64,000 bases of DNA from Piromyces finnis (Eukaryota; Neocallimastigomycota; Neocallimastigomycetes; Neocallimastigales; Neocallimastigaceae). The stretch is from positions 1,364,001 through 1,428,000 of the forward strand of contig MCFH01000003.1 of assembly GCA_002104945.1 (NCBI GenBank), given 5' to 3'. Numbering within the stretch: position 1 is the stretch's first letter; each line of letters starts with the position of its first letter. A program made the position numbers and the translations under genes. A model generated the notes under the pieces. It had not been told where the DNA came from. It searched no databases and worked only from the letters and a program-made list of their open reading frames with translations. Of the stretch, positions 39,390 through 51,024 are shown one piece after another.

Positions 39390-40601
39390 TTAATACCAAC
39401 GCCATGGGTTGTTGTTGTTGTTGTTACCCCATTGATTCCATTGGTTGTTATTGTCCCATTGGTTCCATTGGTTCCATTGGTTATTGTTGTTGTTGTTGTT
39501 ACCCCATTGATTCCATTGATTGTTGTTGTTGTTTTGGTTCCATTGATTGTTGTTATCCCATTGATTCCATTGATTGTTGTTGTTGTTTTGGTTCCATTGG
39601 TTGTTATTGTTTTGGTTCCATTGGTTGTTATTGTTTTGGTTCCATTGGTTGTTATTGTTTTGGTTCCATTGGTTATTGTTGTCCCATTGGTTCCATTGAT
39701 TGTTGTTGTTGTTGTTTTGGTTCCATTGGTTGTTATTGTCCCATTGGTTCCATTGATTGTTGTTGTTGTTGTTTTGGTTCCATTGGTTACCTTGGTCAAA
39801 GTTAGCACCTTGGTTATCATTAGATTGTGGTGGAGCTTGAGCAGCACCGCCATTACCTCCACCATTACCTTGACCAATGTAAACCTTAGCATATGGGAAA
39901 TCGGCTGTACCACTAGTACCAGATCCATTACTACCGGCTTCTCCTAAAATCTTAGCTTCATGCATCTTACCCATGGTCATACCAAGCTTTTCCCATTGAG
40001 CAAAGTGGGCTGAAATATCAATGGTACCACATTCACGTGGTGTTTGACGGATACTGAAGTATTGCTTGAATTGTGTATCTCCATCAATAGATGGTCCAAA
40101 ACGGTCGTTTTCAAAAACAGTGTATTGGGCTCCATCAATAGTGAAGTCTCCGTGCTTCTTGTTACCAACCCAATCACCTGGACGATATTGACTGAGCCAG
40201 TTATCAACAATGTAGAATTCTACAAGTGGATTTCTGGTCCAACCATAAATACCAACATATGAATAATCAACATTGGCTATGTTTTGCTTGACAAGCTTGA
40301 AGTCTGCAAACATATGTCCGATTTGAGAGTGGGATTGGGTACTGTCAAAGGAAAGACCTGTACGACATAAGTAATCCTTAGCATTGGAGAAGGAACATGA
40401 GAATGAACCATCGGAATAGAATGTAGCACTGTTGTTACCACTATCAGCCCACATTTCATATCCAACTCCGCCAATGGATCCAACCTTGTTTCCGGTTTCT
40501 TTTACACTTTGTCCAGAGTGTGAAGCTCCACTACAGAAACTTTGAGCTAAGGTTGAGGTAGCTAAAGATAAAACTGCTGGAATGAATTGTAAAAATTTCA
40601 T
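39390..40601 (-). CDS. Secreted GH11 endo-1,4-beta-xylanase with Trp/Gln/Asn repeat tail
   Basis: Secreted enzyme that hydrolyses internal beta-1,4-xylosidic bonds of plant xylan. 403 aa, single exon. A signal peptide (MKFLQFIPAVLSLATSTLAQ) probably ends at about residue 20. The GH11 beta-jelly-roll spans about 21–245 with its hallmark motifs. PLVEFYIVDNW places the likely nucleophile at Glu128; the likely acid/base is Glu221 in LGEAGSNGSG. RPGDW, GTIDISAHF and WEKLGM also match rumen-fungal GH11. From about 250 onward the protein is a low-complexity tail of roughly 150 residues built from NQWNQ, NQWDN and NNNN units, ending NPWRWY. No fungal dockerin (CBM10-like) or carbohydrate-binding module is visible, so this looks like a free enzyme rather than a cellulosome subunit. 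The gene is clearly richer in G+C than its flanks. GH11 genes of gut fungi are generally attributed to transfer from rumen bacteria (known for the group, not shown here). Confidence 0.95.
   Translation of the reverse strand: MKFLQFIPAVLSLATSTLAQSFCSGASHSGQSVKETGNKVGSIGGVGYEMWADSGNNSATFYSDGSFSCSFSNAKDYLCRTGLSFDSTQSHSQIGHMFADFKLVKQNIANVDYSYVGIYGWTRNPLVEFYIVDNWLSQYRPGDWVGNKKHGDFTIDGAQYTVFENDRFGPSIDGDTQFKQYFSIRQTPRECGTIDISAHFAQWEKLGMTMGKMHEAKILGEAGSNGSGTSGTADFPYAKVYIGQGNGGGNGGAAQAPPQSNDNQGANFDQGNQWNQNNNNNNQWNQWDNNNQWNQNNNNNNQWNQWDNNNQWNQNNNNQWNQNNNNQWNQNNNNQWNQNNNNNQWNQWDNNNQWNQNNNNNQWNQWGNNNNNNNQWNQWNQWDNNNQWNQWGNNNNNNPWRWY
39391..39790 (-). repeat. In-frame tandem repeats encoding the xylanase tail
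   Basis: Repeats built from Asn, Gln and Trp codons (plus-strand TTGGTTCCATTGG with GTTGTTATTG units) fill the 3' third of the xylanase gene. Unit lengths vary around 24–54 bases. The nearly identical DNA units imply recent unequal crossing-over or replication slippage. Confidence 0.85.
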
Positions 40602-42824
40602 TTTGATTATTACTAATTTTACAAATGATTTTACAAATTATATATAAACTAGAAAAAAAGATTAAGTGTTTAAAAAATATATATATAACTTTATCAAAAA
40701 GCAATTAATTAAATTGTAACTTGATATTATAAAAAATATTATCAAAATATTTTTTTAATAACAATTAAAAAATGAATAATAATTAAAAAAAAAAAAAGAA
40801 GAAAATAAAAAACTATTTATAATAAAATTAGAATATTAATGTTTTAATATGAATGTTTTAATATTATATGAATAGTTTAAGTTGAATATTTTTTTTTTCA
40901 TTATATTAAAAACATGTTTTATTTTTAATATATTTCAAGACATTTTTGATGAAAATTTTATATTAAAATTAGAAAATTTAATATAATTTAATATTTCATA
41001 TAGAACTTTAATTTATAATTTTCATAAGATTCTTTTTGGTTTTTAATTTAATTTATAAATTAAAAGTTTATTTAATTATTTTATAATATTAAATAGCCTA
41101 TATTTTGGAGACACAAATTTTAATATAGAAAAATTAAAATGTTTTGTATTGATCTAAACTAATCGAATCATCACATACAAAAGACAAAATAAAAGATAAA
41201 AAGAAAAAGAAATAGAAAAAGAAAAAGAAAATGATTAATATTTAAAGTATGTATTAATAAAATAAATAAGAAATATTCTTCAAAACATAAATAAAATTAA
41301 ATAAAATTACTATTTTCTATTTTGTTGACAGCATGTATTAAAAAATATTAAATATTAGAAAAGCTAAAACATTTCATCAATGAAATCTAAGCTAATACTA
41401 ATTATTAAGATTGATTGTAACGTTACACTTTTACGGTAGATAAAATTATTAAAGATATCTTATATCTAAAAAAAAATTCATAAGTTTATTATTTTTTAAA
41501 TCCACTCAATTCGAAACAAATACTTTTTTTTTATTCTTTATTAGTTATTCTTTATTAGTTATGATTATTTGTTACTATTTTTAAATCTATCCAATTTAAA
41601 CTAAATATATAACCTAAATATTTGTTGTTATTTATAATATTAATATTTAAAATTAATAAAGAAAATAAATCAAAATGTGGGTTTTTTTTATATTTTTTGT
41701 TTTTAATATTATATAATATAATAATAAATAATAATAAATAATATAATTAATTAATTTTTATTTTATTTTTATTTATGAACTAAATAAATAAAAAATAAAA
41801 TGAAACTTTTCTAATATAATAAATTAAATATTTTCTTTTTATATTCGTGCTTTTTTTTCAAATTTTAATTAAAAGTATTTCTATTTTTGGAATAATAAAA
41901 TTTCATATTTTAAGTTTTTAATAATAATAATAAGAAATAATATATTAATAAAATAAATTAAAATTTCCAAATTTACTATTAAAAATATTAAAAATATATT
42001 GGGAAAAGTTAGTTAAAATTTAATATCCACACGTACAAACATATACTTTTAAATTAACAATTAAAAAGAAAAAAGGAAAGAAACATACTATTATTTCTAT
42101 ATTTATGATATAAATATGATATATTCAAATATATATATATATAAAAGAAACTAAAAGTAGTATTTATATAAATTATTAAATAAATTATTCATTATAATTA
42201 CTATATATCACAGCAATGCTTAACAATATTTAAAATATATACTTTTGATTTTAAATGTGATTTTAAAAATATATATTTAATTATTTAAGTAATAATTAAA
42301 TAATAATAAAGAAATGTTTTTATTGCCTACATCTATTGTATTAATGAAATTCAAATCAATTAATATTCTTCTTTATTTAATATTATGTAGCAAAAAGGTT
42401 ATATATTTATAAAAAACAAAAACTAATATTATATATTAAAGTTTTTAACATATTTTCTTTTTAAATTAGAAAATAAATTTAAAATAGAAATTTCAAATAC
42501 ATATTTATTTTTATCATCTATTTACATTTATTATTCATTTATTATTTTATGTGGTATATTTTGTGGTTGTTAATCTTCTGAATATAATGAATATTGTGAT
42601 TTTCTTCTATAATATAAAGTATTAAAAAATAATAACGGAAATAGAATTTTAATAACGGAAATAGAATTTTTGAAACTAGTTATATTTTATTTTTTTCTTT
42701 TCTTTTTTCTCTAATTCTAATTTTCTTTTTTGTTTTTATATATATATTAATACTACTGTTATAAAAAAAATTATAAAACATGCTTTCCCGAAATTATAAT
42801 AATTATTAAAAAACTTATATATTT

Positions 42825-42901
42825 ATACATCAAATAACCCTTTATAAGAAACTGAAAATAAGTTTTTTGTTTCTAATAAAGTAAATAGTTATTTGATGTA
42901 T
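42825..42901. repeat. Inverted repeat (hairpin), MITE-like
   Basis: ATACATCAAATAAC at 42825–42838 is the exact reverse complement of 42888–42901. Inside it, CTTTATAAGAAAC (42840–42852) pairs with 42869–42881 with one mismatch. The whole forms a 77-base hairpin with a loop of about 16 bases. No coding sequence or clear target-site duplication is seen. Confidence 0.75.
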
Positions 42902-43135
42902 CAACATATAATTAATTAAATCGTATTAAAATTAATATTTATTTATATTATGTTTATATAGACTAGAAAAAAAGATTAATTACATATGCTTTATATTTAA
43001 ATTCTTTATTTCCTTTGGAATTGAACGAATTAAGCTATTTTAAGATTAAGTTTCTTTTTTAGAAACAAAACAATTAAATAAAAAAAAATTAATTATTATT
43101 AAAGTGAGAAATAGATACAAATAATTTAAGTTAAA

Positions 43136-43204
43136 TATGATTCTATACCACCTGAACTTGAAAAGTTATCAAAATTAAAACCTTTGTATTTCATTCATTT
43201 ATAA
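43136..43204 (+). pseudogene. Possible leucine-rich-repeat fragment
   Basis: A 22-codon frame ending in TAA reads IPPELEKLSKLKPLYF, which fits the plant-type LRR consensus IPxELxxLxxLxxLxL. It is preceded by an in-frame stop three codons before, at about 43130, and no further repeats follow. If real it is a decayed scrap of an LRR gene; chance cannot be excluded at this length. Confidence 0.3.
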
Positions 43205-43791
43205 AATATATATTATTCATAATTATGAAAATATTAATATCCAACTTAAAATAATTGTAATCATTAATTACAAAGAAATTAGCATAAGATATAATGCTAT
43301 AATCATTGTCTATGTTTATTTAATTTTTAATAATATATAAAAGAAGATGTGTTATAAAATATTATATATTAGTAGAAATTTTCATTTTTATTAGTATTGT
43401 ATAAAATCTATGTATTTGAAAATTTTCAAGTAATAATAATAAAAAAACAAAAACAATAAAAAATAGTAAATGGATATAAAGTATAAGATTTGTTTTTAAT
43501 AAAAAACTCTTTATATATGGATATTTGACAACAGTTTTTACGACCTGTTCTTTAATATATTTATTTAAATATATTTCTTTACTATTGTTTTGTGCATAAA
43601 ATATTTTTATTAAAATAATAATACTAATTAATAAACTAAATATATTCAAATCTTAATATATAAAAAAAAAATAAATAGAATAGTACATAATACTATTTTA
43701 ATTTTTGCCAATATCATAAATTAATTATTTATAATAATTAAATACTTTTATTAATTTGCTTATGTTTATTTTAAAGATTTATAAAGGTATT

Positions 43792-43792
<1 letters not shown>

Positions 43793-43837
<45 letters not shown>
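43793..43837. repeat. 45-base poly-T tract
   Basis: An uninterrupted run of 45 T on the plus strand, the longest homopolymer in the window. Read on the minus strand it is poly-A starting about 195 bases past the CAND1 stop codon. Confidence 0.9.
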
Positions 43838-43840
<3 letters not shown>

Positions 43841-44030
43841 TATTTAAAAATAATAAAAAAATTAAAGTTTTATTATAATAAATATTTTACATATTATTTT
43901 CTACATTAGTTTAGTATAATTATTTAATTACTTGGTAATAACTTTTGATAAATTTAATTCCTTTTTATTTTATCATTATAACTATTTATTTATTATTTTT
44001 GTGTTATTTATTATATTATAAAAATCATGT

Positions 44031-47000
44031 TTATTTGTCACTATTTTCCATTTCAATGACAAGTTGCTGGAAGACATCAACATACTTGAAATCATTTGAT
44101 TTAAGGTTATTGTAGAAGAGACTAAACTTATTACAGTTTGCTATTTAATTTAATTTTTTTATGGTTAGAAATAAATAATTTAAATAAATAAATATATAAT
44201 AACTAAAAAAAAAGTTACCTGAATCTGTTAAATTATTAAGCTTAATAATGGTTTTAAGAGTACTACGAATTAATTCCATATGCTTATCCTTTTCTTGTTT
44301 AACATCGGATTTCTTTGTTTTCTTATCAAGAGTTTCTTTTAATGGGTCTACCATATCTTCTAAGTTTTGTGAAACAATGTTTGGTACAATAATACATAAT
44401 TTTTGAATAATTAATTGTACAAGAACTCTAATTTCATTATTTGGATCTCTAAGACCAGCTAATACACGCTTAACGAAAATAAAGAAATCAAGGTAGTTAG
44501 GTCTGTTGTTTAATAAAGTATACATACAATCAAAAGCACTCTATTAAAAGTTTGATAATAATAAATGAAATAATATTTTATTAATATATATATATAAATT
44601 ATAATATTATATTTTCCAAATATAAATTATTATTAATCGTTTTTATTTAGTTTACCTTTCTAATTTCTAAACCATCATCAACTTGATGTTTGAAAGGTCC
44701 CATTTCAACAGTACGGATTAATGAAGTATCAATATTAGTTTGGTCGTATAATAATGGAAGTAAGTCTGAAATACAGTCACAGATTAAATCTGGTTTATTA
44801 TAGGCAGCGGAATTTAAAGCAGATAATGAAATTCTACGAAGTTCCTGTTGATTTAAAATAATTTATATATTTATATATTTATTATATAGGTAAATAATAA
44901 TACATTTATAGAGCGAAAAAAAAGAGTAGGAATTAAATAATAATACTTACGAGATCTGTATCACCAATTAATTTTAAAAAGTCAAAGATCATAGTTTTCA
45001 ATATTTCATCAAACTTTTGGTTCTTTTGTTCAGTAAAGGTGTATCTAATAGCAGTAATGACAGTTGAACGAATAGTATTGTTGGTAGAATTGATACGATT
45101 CTAATGACGAATAAAAATTTATAAAAGTATAAAAAAAAAAAAATCAATTTTTGGCAAACAATTATATAAAAATAAAATGAGTAATTAAATTTAGATACAA
45201 AAATATATATAATAATAAATATAGAATTATTTTTTTACTTGTAAATCAGGTAAAAGTAAAGATGGTGAGCTTAAACTGAATTTACCAATACATTCAGCAA
45301 TAATGCTTTTGACACTGTTTTCTTTAGCACCTTCACATAAGTTAAATAATAAGTTCCATATTTCTTGAATATATGGGAATTCTTGTCCATTCTTTAAATC
45401 ATCACTCTTAATATATTTATTAATGGTTTCTTTTAATGCTAATAAAACAAAGCGTTTGCTTTCATTTCCATTGTTGATACATTCAACTAAATATGGAACA
45501 TAAACTTTAATATTACCTAAAGTAATATTACCTAATGCAAAAGCAGCAGCATGCTTTCTTTCATCATTACCAGATGAGAAAATATTGTAAATATTAATGT
45601 GAACATTATTGTAATAGGTATATAAATCAATTTTGCTACCAATTTCACCAAGACATAATAATGACAAGTAAATAACATTATCATTACTACTGTCATTGAT
45701 ATTCTTAACAAAGTTTTCTGTTAAATCTGGACAATCATTAATCATATTAATACAAATAACAGCAATGCATGTAGCTAAAACAGAATAGGATTGTTTAGTT
45801 AATTTATCATCATTAATTTTTTCAGTAGAAACACCCTTAATTAATTGTGAATAGAATTTTCTATTTTCCTCAGCACTATCAGCAGAAGATATGACTCTAA
45901 CACAATTCAAAAGAGATTCTTGGCCATTACCACTATCGACAACATTACTATTTAATTTAATTATATTACATATAATTTCTTTTACACTTTCATTGTTTTC
46001 AATATATACTCTATTACAATTTTCAATTACAGAAGTTAAACAATTTAAGGAATCTGGAAGAATATGTAAATCAGTTTCAATATTGGCAAAAATATGAATA
46101 ATTTCACTCATAATTAAGTGGTAAAGATCGTATGATAATTTTTCTTTGTATTTATTCATTACAGATTCTAAGTATCTTAAACTTACAACGCGATATTGAC
46201 GTTGAGATTGGTGTAATAAGCTAGTTGATTCTGTAATAGTATCAGAAATAATAGAAGTTAAATTAATACCTTTAGCTTGTTCGTTGTCAATAATCAATAA
46301 TGGTGAATTTATAATTTTATTTAATGTTTTTAAAGTAACAATTCTTGTTAATTCATTCTTTAAACGTTCAAGTATGATTGGTAATGCTGTAGTATTTAAT
46401 TCGTCAGCAGGGATCTTATCACCAACATGATTTAATAAAACACCTAAACAAGAAATACAATTTTCTTTAACTTCTTTATCAGAATCTGATATACTTAAGT
46501 GATCCATAATAATTTTATAAATTGAGTTGAAATAATGTGAATAGGATTCATCAACATTTGAAATTACATAATTCTTTGTATCTTCATTATAAGTAATTGG
46601 TCTTAAGAAAGTGATTAATTTACTTAAAATAACAAAGGATTCACATGTAATTTTATAGAAACTATCATTAGCTGCCTTTTCCAAAATTCCAATAATAGTT
46701 TCATAGTACTTTGATAAATCATCGGTTGAATGACTGTTAAAAAGTTCTTTTATGAAAAGTAATGCTTCAAGCTTTAAGTTTGAAGAAATCAAATTTCTAC
46801 TGTTTCCAATAAGTTGAGGTGTAACAAAAATTTGTTCAATTGAATTAATAAATGAATCAAGGTAATCACTTAAATTACATTTTGCTTTTAACATTTCATT
46901 TAATAATTCATATATAATTTGACGTGAAGTAATAGGCTTTGTAATAATTTGTCTTGATATAGTTTTACATATAGTATCAATTAAATTGTATAATTGTTCT

Positions 47001-49147
47001 TTTGGATTACTATAATAATAATATAAAATATAAAATATAGAATTTGTTAAATATTTTATGTTATTTCAACTTATACACTATAAACATTATATACTTATAA
47101 ATTTGAAAATTATTGTAAAATATTAATAATGTTAAATTTACATACTTTTGACATTCCATTCCATTCTTAGATGCTTCAAAAGTATTATAAGTATTAGTTT
47201 TCTTTACTAAAATAATGATAGTGTTTAAAACTTCAACATAAACAGAATCTTCTCTTTCATTAAGACGACTAATAAGAATTGGTGCAATTTCATTATAATA
47301 CATTGGCAAAGATTCTGGTTTTGTTTGAATTAATGTTGCAATTAATTTTGCGGAGGCACAACGAACTTTCCAACTTACATCATCATCATCAGAATATTCG
47401 AGTTCGCTCATACTAAAACAGAATAATTAAGTAATTTACAATTAATAATATAACTAAAAATATTTATTTACTACATTTTTTTTATTGTCATCACTATTTA
47501 CTAAATTAACTTCTTACTCATCAAATTCGTCACCACTATCCATATCATCATAAAATTCATTATCTTCTTCTTCATTAGATTCTTCCATGTAATTACTACT
47601 ATCAACATCATTTTCTTCGACATAATTCGGATCATATTTAATTAATTCGTTTGAAAGTCCGACAATTTCATTAAGTTTAGTTGTAATTGGGACTGAACAA
47701 CGTAATGCAAGAGTTTCCATTGACTTTATTTTAAGAATAAAATAAAAATATAATAAATAATATTAAGTATGTTTTTATTTTGAAATTTTTAATATAGAAA
47801 TTAATTTTAAAATAATACTTTAATACAGGTTTCACTTAATTCAGCATCATTATTCTTTGCATATTTTAATAAATATGGGAATATTGTGTCAATATGGAAT
47901 TCAAAGAAGGAAGAGTTTGAACGACTATAGTATACATAAATTGAATAATGTCAATAATGTATATATAAATATATGGTCAACTATTTAAAATATTATAAAC
48001 ATAGTAAAAAGAAATTTATAATAATAATAATAATAATTATTACCATAATGTTCCAATACAAGAAATTAAAGTTTTTAAATAATCAATATCACTTGTATTA
48101 TTTAATTCATTAATAATAAATGAAATTATTTCATTGTACATATTATTTGACATTACGGAAGCAAGACTTCCAAGAGCATTATTAGCTCTCTTACGAATTG
48201 CTAATCTTGAATTATTTAATAAATTTTTTAATGTATTTTGAATCTTTTCTAAATTTTCCGGTTTATTTAATAATACATAACTAAATTTATTTAATAATTC
48301 AGAAAGAATATCTAAAGTATCGAGTTGAATCATATGTCCATCCTTTTATAAATTTAATTTTATTTTTAAATTATTTTTTAAAATAATAATAGTAAAAAAA
48401 AAAGAAAAAGAAATTAAAAATTAATATAAATTAAAATTTAAAATATTATTTATTTTGAATAAAAATCAAAACAAAAAAAGATTATATATAATTTAAATAT
48501 ATATATATAAATACCTCATTATTAAGTTGTTGAAGTAACTTTGGAACAATTTGATCTATAATACTTGTTGATATTGGTGAATTAATTGGAAGTTCAGCAA
48601 TAATCATTTTTAAACTAATTCCTGCAATATCTCTATGTTCTTCAGTGTCACTAATTAATAAAGAACATAAATGATTTGCAACGTTAACTTGTTGTTCAAC
48701 AGATATATTTTTCATAACTTTTCCTAAGCTTTAATAAAATAAATGAGATTTATAGATGATATTAAAATAAAAATACTATATAATTTTATCAAATTATTAA
48801 TTATCTACCATTTAGCTGTGATATTTTGAACTTCGCTATTTTTATCAGTTAAAGATTTTAATAAAGCTTTAACCATTTCTTTTTCAGTTGACCGTAAAAG
48901 ATTAACTTTTGGATACTTATCTAACTCATTTAAAAGATCATTAATAGCCATAAATCTAATATCATTATCTTCATTGGTCATCTAAAGATATTACATGGAC
49001 ATATTATAAAATTCAACATTTTTTTTATAAAACATTAAATTTTATTATTATTGTTATTACAAAAAGAAGATATAAACATTAAATTTAATATTATACCTTG
49101 GTTAATAAACCAGAGACAGTGTTTGAGAATACATCTGACATAGACAT
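44031..49147 (-). CDS. CAND1: CAND1, cullin-associated NEDD8-dissociated protein, 12 exons
   Basis: HEAT-repeat protein that binds un-neddylated cullin–RBX1 and exchanges substrate receptors of SCF-type ubiquitin ligases. Exons: 49147–49097, 48981–48809, 48728–48515, 48342–48044, 47924–47819, 47723–47518, 47412–47146, 47009–45239, 45100–44951, 44844–44656, 44540–44219 and 44140–44031. The total is 3,858 nt, in frame, 1,285 aa, a little longer than the animal protein (1,230). Supporting motifs: VQNITAKCLGKV near the N-terminus; the acidic loop before SDDDDVSWKVR; FYKITCESFVIL; VKENCISCLGVLLN; LERLKNELTRIVTLKTLNKI; HAAAFALGNITLGN; SALNSAAYNKPDLI; and near the C-terminus VEMGPFKHQVDDGLEIRKS, a CAND1 signature. 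The start is the upstream of two close ATGs (MSMSDVFS). Introns are 63–136 nt. Nothing points to loss of function. Confidence 0.95.
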
Positions 49148-51024
49148 TTTTAATCTTTATATATAGAATTAACATTCATTAATTTTAGTATAATAATGTA
49201 TAATACATAGGATTTTCAATAAATGTAAAATTCATCAAAACAAATTACAAAGTAATAAGATATATATATATATAAATATATATATAAAGAAAGAAAGGAA
49301 AGAAAAACAAAATAGAAAATTTAATTTAAATTGATATAATTTTAAATAAAAATTTCATTATCATTGAAAATAATAATTAACTAAATTGTTATTAAATTTT
49401 TAACTTAAAAAAAAAAAAAGTTTATTTATTTATGTATTATACCTTTAATATTTATTATTTCAATTTATTTTCAATATTATATAAACTTATTTGTTGGTTT
49501 TCTTCTTCTTCCTCTTTTTTTTTTTTTATTATTATTTACAAAGTCCTCCTAAAAAAAAAAAAATACAAGTAGATAATTTACATATATATACTTCTTATAT
49601 ATATTTATATATTTATATTCTTTTTTGTGACTAAGCAGAAAAATAAAATATTTATAATAAAAATTTTTTAAAAACTAAATTTAAATAATTAAATATATTA
49701 TTTATATTGTAATTAAATTAAGTTGGTAATTATTTTTTTACTTTACTTTTTGTAAAAAAAAAAAAAAAAAACATTTTCATAATTTTTTTAAAACTAATCA
49801 TAAATTGGTATTTAGAAAAGATAATCGTTATTTATTATTAATATACATTTCATTCTATTATTATAATAGGTATTTAATACTTTATAAAAAACACTATAAT
49901 TTGGTATTTAAAAAATATAAACGTCTATATGTTAATATATAACATTCGATAAAAATAATATATAGATGTATCATAAAAAAAAAACAATTTTATTTACATA
50001 TGACTTTCTTTTTAATATTCATATATTTAGAATATTGTTTTAATGCATATTATTTTTCAATCATTCCATTTCATATTTCATATAGTTAAAAGAACTTTAT
50101 AATAATTACCTCATCGAGAAAGTATCATTATTATTATATATCAAAATGTAATATAATGTATTTATAAATGTAATTTATTTTATAATTAATTGTAATTAAA
50201 AAAAATAGCTTTTAAAGTTTAAATTTATTATATATATTGAGTTTATTGTAATATATGGTAGTTAATTAAAATATATATAATAACATTGAAAAAAAAGTAT
50301 TTTCTAATGAAATGAAATAAAAATGAAATAAAATATTATTTAAATATTTAATTAAATATATTAGATATTAATGGAAAAAATTGTAATATCAAACAAAATA
50401 TAAATAAATAAAACTTTTCTATTTTTCTATAAATATTTTTTTTGGGTTAAATCAAGCCTTTTATTTTTTTTCATTATAAAAAAGAAAAATAAATAAAGAA
50501 CATTAACAATTAAATTATTTAAAATTTAAATAAGGTATAATTAATATATTTTATAATTGACGTATGAAATAGTAATAAAGAAAAAAAAAAAAAGTCAAAG
50601 GGATGGAAATAACACTTAAATAATATATAATGGATAAATTCTGTACAGTTATAATTAAAAAAATTATTCAAATTATAAAGCAATAATTCAATTTCATTAA
50701 AAATTATTCAGTTTCATTCATTCTTTTATTCTATTATGAAGTATAAATAAATAAATAAACATTTTAAACATCTTTAATTTAAACATCTTTTGAAATTAAT
50801 TATAAATAAAAAGTATAAAGTAGTAAAGTTACATTTTATTTCAAAATATGAAATTTAAAATCATAAATATTATTTATAATTGATGATAAATTATTATTAG
50901 AAGATAAAGAATATTATTAACATTTATTAAAAGAAGATTATCATAAATTATTGTTTTAATAATAATAATAATAATAACAAAACAAAAATTCAATTATATA
51001 TATAATAAAAAATATACTCAGAAG
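49148..51024. other. Shared upstream region of CAND1 and the BAR gene
   Basis: 1.9 kb between divergent genes. It contains A/T tracts and short AT microsatellites (49261–49285) but no gene or recognisable regulatory motif. Confidence 0.6.

Larger units (their letters stand above)
40602..44030. other. Intergenic region upstream of the xylanase, with decayed fragments
   Basis: 3.4 kb of A/T sequence containing the xylanase promoter region and the CAND1 3' flank. It includes a hairpin at 42825–42901, a leucine-rich-repeat-like fragment at 43136–43204 and a 45-T run at 43793–43837. A 95-codon minus-strand open frame at 43362–43649 begins with a hydrophobic signal-like stretch but has no family features, so it is not called. 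Confidence 0.55.

Noticed and set aside
39308-39947. Cys- and Val-rich plus-strand frames opposite the xylanase tail
   Set aside because: Mirror translation of the repetitive Asn/Gln/Trp codons; no independent support.
43362-43649. 95-codon minus-strand frame starting with a signal-peptide-like segment
   Set aside because: The rest is A/T-driven Ile/Leu/Lys/Phe sequence without domains; no splice partners found.
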